This document shows positions 61,597 to 64,000 of a stretch of 64,000 nucleotides of DNA, piece by piece. The first letter of the stretch is position 1. Each line of letters starts with the position of its first letter. Made by a program: the position numbers and the translations under genes. Where the stretch lies: positions 2,937,701-3,001,700 of the forward strand of contig OZ024856.1 in NCBI GenBank assembly GCA_964017155.1, written 5' to 3'. This DNA is from Oasisia sp. SBJ-2009. Lineage: Eukaryota; Annelida; Polychaeta; Sabellida; Siboglinidae. The notes below the pieces were generated by a model. That model saw nothing but the letters and a program-made list of their open reading frames with translations. It did not search any database and was not told the origin of the DNA.

Positions 61597-61627
<31 letters not shown>
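61498..61627. repeat. (AT)n microsatellite
   Basis: About 60 AT units with a few interruptions. Confidence 0.95.
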
Positions 61628-61629
61628 GT

Positions 61630-63440
61630 TCTCTGCTGCCTTATGTCTTTGAGTCTGTCATGTTACCTGCTGTATCATGTTCTCTGACTCCAGTCTGAGT
61701 CTGTCATGTTCTCAGCTGTTTCATGTCTCTGAGTCTGTCATGTTCTCAGCTGTTTCATGTCTCTGAGTCTGTCATGTTCTCAGCTGTTTCATGTCTCTGA
61801 GTCTGTCGTGTTCTCTGCTGTCTCATGTCTGTAGAGTCTGTCGTGTTCTCTGCTGTCTCATGTCTGTAGAGTCTGTCATGTTCTCTACTGTTTCATGTCT
61901 GTAGAGTCTGTCATGTTCTCAGCTGTTTCATGTCTCTGAGTCTGTCATGTTCTCAGCTGTTTCATGTCTCTGAGTCTGTCGTGTTCTCTGCTGTCTCGTG
62001 TCTGTAGAGTCTGTCATGTTCTCTGCTGTCTCATGTCTGTAGAGTCTGTCATGTTCTCTGCTGTTTCATGTCTGTAGAGTCTGTCATGTTCTCAGCTGTT
62101 TCATGTCTCTGAGTCTGTCATGTTCTCAGCTGTTTCATGTCTCTGAGTCTGTCATGTTCTCAGCTGTTTCATGTCTCTGAGTCTGTCGTGTTCTCTGCTG
62201 TCTCATGTCTCTGAGTCTGTCGTGTTCTCTGCTGTCTCATGTCTGTAGAGTCTGTCATGTTCTCTGCTGTTTCATGTCTGTAGAGTCTGTCATGTTCTCA
62301 GCTATTCCATGTCTCTGAGTCTGTCATGTTCTCAGCTGTTTCATGTCTCTGAGTCTGTCGTGTTCTCTGCTGTCTCATGTCTGTAGAGTCTGTCATGTTC
62401 TCTGCTGTCTCATGTCTGTAGAGTCTGTCATGTTCTCTGCTGTTTCATGTCTGTAGAGTCTGTCATGTTCTCAGCTGTTTCATGTCTCTGAGTCTGTCAT
62501 GTTCTCAGCTGTTTCATGTCTCTGAGTCTGTCATGTTCTCAGCTGTTTCATGTCTCTGAGTCTGTCGTGTTCTCTGCTGTCTCATGTCTCTGAGTCTGTC
62601 GTGTTCTCTGCTGTCTCATGTCTGTAGAGTCTGTCATGTTCTCTGCTGTCTCATGTCTGTAGAGTCTGTCATGTTCTCTGCTGTCTCATGTCTGTAGAGT
62701 CTGTCATGTTCTCTGCTGTTTCATGTCTGTAGAGTCTGTCGTGTTCTCTGCTGTTTCATGTCTGTAGAGTCTGTCATGTTCTCTGCTGTCTCATGTCTGT
62801 AGAGTCTGTCATGTTCTCTGCTGTCTCATGTCTGTAGAGTCTGTCATGTTCTCTGCTGTCTCATGTCTGTAGAGTCTGTCGTGTTCTCTGCTGTTTCATG
62901 TCTGTAGAGTCTGTCATGTTCTCTGCTGTCTCATGTCTGTATAGTCTGTCGTGTTCTCTGCTGTTTCATGTATGTAGAGTCTGTCGTGTTCTCTGCTGTT
63001 TCATGTCTGTAGAGTCTGTCATGTTCTCTGCTGTCTCATGTCTGTAGAGTCTGTCGTGTTCTCTGCTGTTTCATGTATGTAGAGTCTGTCGTGTTCTCTG
63101 CTGTTTCATGTCTGTAGAGTCTGTCATGTTCTCTGCTGTCTCATGTCTGTAGAGTCTGTCATGTTCTCTGCTGTTTCATGTCTGTAGAGTCTGTCGTGTT
63201 CTCTGCTGTCTCATGTCTGTAGAGTCTGTCGTGTTCTCTGCTGTTTCATGTCTGTAGAGTCTGTCGTGTTCTCTGCTGTCTCATGTCTGTAGAGTCTGTC
63301 ATGTTCTCTGCTGTTTCATGTCTGTAGAGTCTGTCGTGTTCTCTGCTGTCTCATGTCTGTAGAGTCTGTCGTGTTCTCTGCTGTTTCATGTCTGTAGAAT
63401 CTGTCATGTTCTCTGCTGTCTCATGCCTATAGAGTCTCAG
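61630..63440. repeat. 33/35 bp minisatellite, about 52 copies, with higher-order structure
   Basis: Two main unit types: GTTCTCAGCTGTTTCATGTC then TCTGAGTCTGTCAT (33-34 bp), and GTTCTCTGCTGTCTCATGTC then TGTAGAGTCTGTCAT (35 bp). In the left half they alternate in blocks that recur; the right half is almost only the second type. No unique spacers. Confidence 0.95.
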
Positions 63441-64000
63441 TCTGTCATGTTACAATCATGTCACAGAGCTACTCAGCAACATGGTTACTTTAAGTTAAAA
63501 ACCAAAGTCTGGCAGGAAACTTGATCTCTGTGTTCTTGCTCTGGTTTTGGTGATGCGGTCTTGGCTCCCTGCCACCCTGCTCCCTGCCACCCTGCCACCC
63601 CTGCTCCCTGCCACCCTGCTCATGTGTGTCTAGTTCTGTCCTTGTTATTCTGAGCCCACCAACTGTGTGATGTAGTTTCACTTTTAAAATATATTCCTGT
63701 GAATAACAAATGCACCTCTGTGTCATTATGTGAGAACAGTTTCAGTATAACTCTGGGCTTTCTGGCACAGTTGACTTAATTATATAAATACAGACTATAG
63801 AATTATAGATAATTAGTCTTTAGAGAGATATGACTGAGTAAGTGATTTAATTGAAAGTAAGTAGGGTGGGTACATTCAAATTGGTAATAATGAATATTTT
63901 TATCTTTGCAATCATAGAGATTGGATGGAAACATAAAATAGATGACAAAGTACAAATTTGGTCAAATAGTAGAAAATAGTAAATAATTTAAAAATAAATA
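63441..64000. other. no recognised gene
   Basis: Contains a small CTGCCACCCTGCTCC repeat near 63565-63622, otherwise AT-rich sequence running off the window. Confidence 0.5.

Noticed and set aside
61630..63440. CRISPR-like regular repeats
   Set aside because: Units are contiguous with no unique spacers, and the DNA is eukaryotic.

Overview
This is nuclear DNA from an intron-rich animal. Two multi-exon genes have consensus splice sites (one possible GC-AG intron) and their exon phases fit together. The gaps hold microsatellites, minisatellites, a tRNA-derived SINE, non-LTR retrotransposon scraps, a Penelope-like fragment, and hAT-like and Kolobok-like DNA transposon remnants. That mix suggests an invertebrate, perhaps a marine lophotrochozoan or invertebrate deuterostome. 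I cannot name the species. There is no operon structure, CRISPR array or recognisable viral gene.

Layout. 1-6.4 kb: a possible orphan exon (about 160-286), a TTAA-flanked transposon with a broken THAP zinc finger (879-1709), a 1.5 kb degenerate minisatellite (3195-4720) and a retrotransposon fragment. 6.4-21.76 kb, minus strand: complete MTIF2 (mitochondrial translation initiation factor IF-2) in 16 coding exons, 728 aa once one 2-nt frame disruption is allowed for. 22.2-24.3 kb, plus strand: PRORSD1 (prolyl-tRNA deacylase/editing-domain protein, 169 aa, 2 exons), head to head with MTIF2 over a 457 bp shared upstream region. 27.2-54.2 kb, minus strand: an RPS6KA5/RPS6KA4-type MSK kinase, 15 recognised coding exons covering both kinase domains and the C-terminal tail. 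The first coding exon or exons are missing; a 45-nt candidate lies at 60.54 kb. 54-64 kb: mostly repeats, ending in a 1.8 kb 35-bp minisatellite.

The two translation-related genes (mitochondrial initiation and mischarged-tRNA clearance) may share regulation from the bidirectional promoter region. MSK is independent: a nuclear kinase that, in known animals, acts below ERK/p38 and phosphorylates CREB and histone H3.

The most striking feature is the relation between tandem repeats and splice sites. The 38.15-40.50 kb array consists of about 66 head-to-tail copies of the 3' splice site of one MSK exon: the last 18 nt of the intron plus the first 17 nt of the exon. All three reading frames stay open. 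Several other arrays begin at or within a few bases of MTIF2 or MSK exon borders. Two conserved exons, one in each gene, carry an extra dinucleotide inside a dinucleotide run. That is either an assembly error or a genuine lesion.
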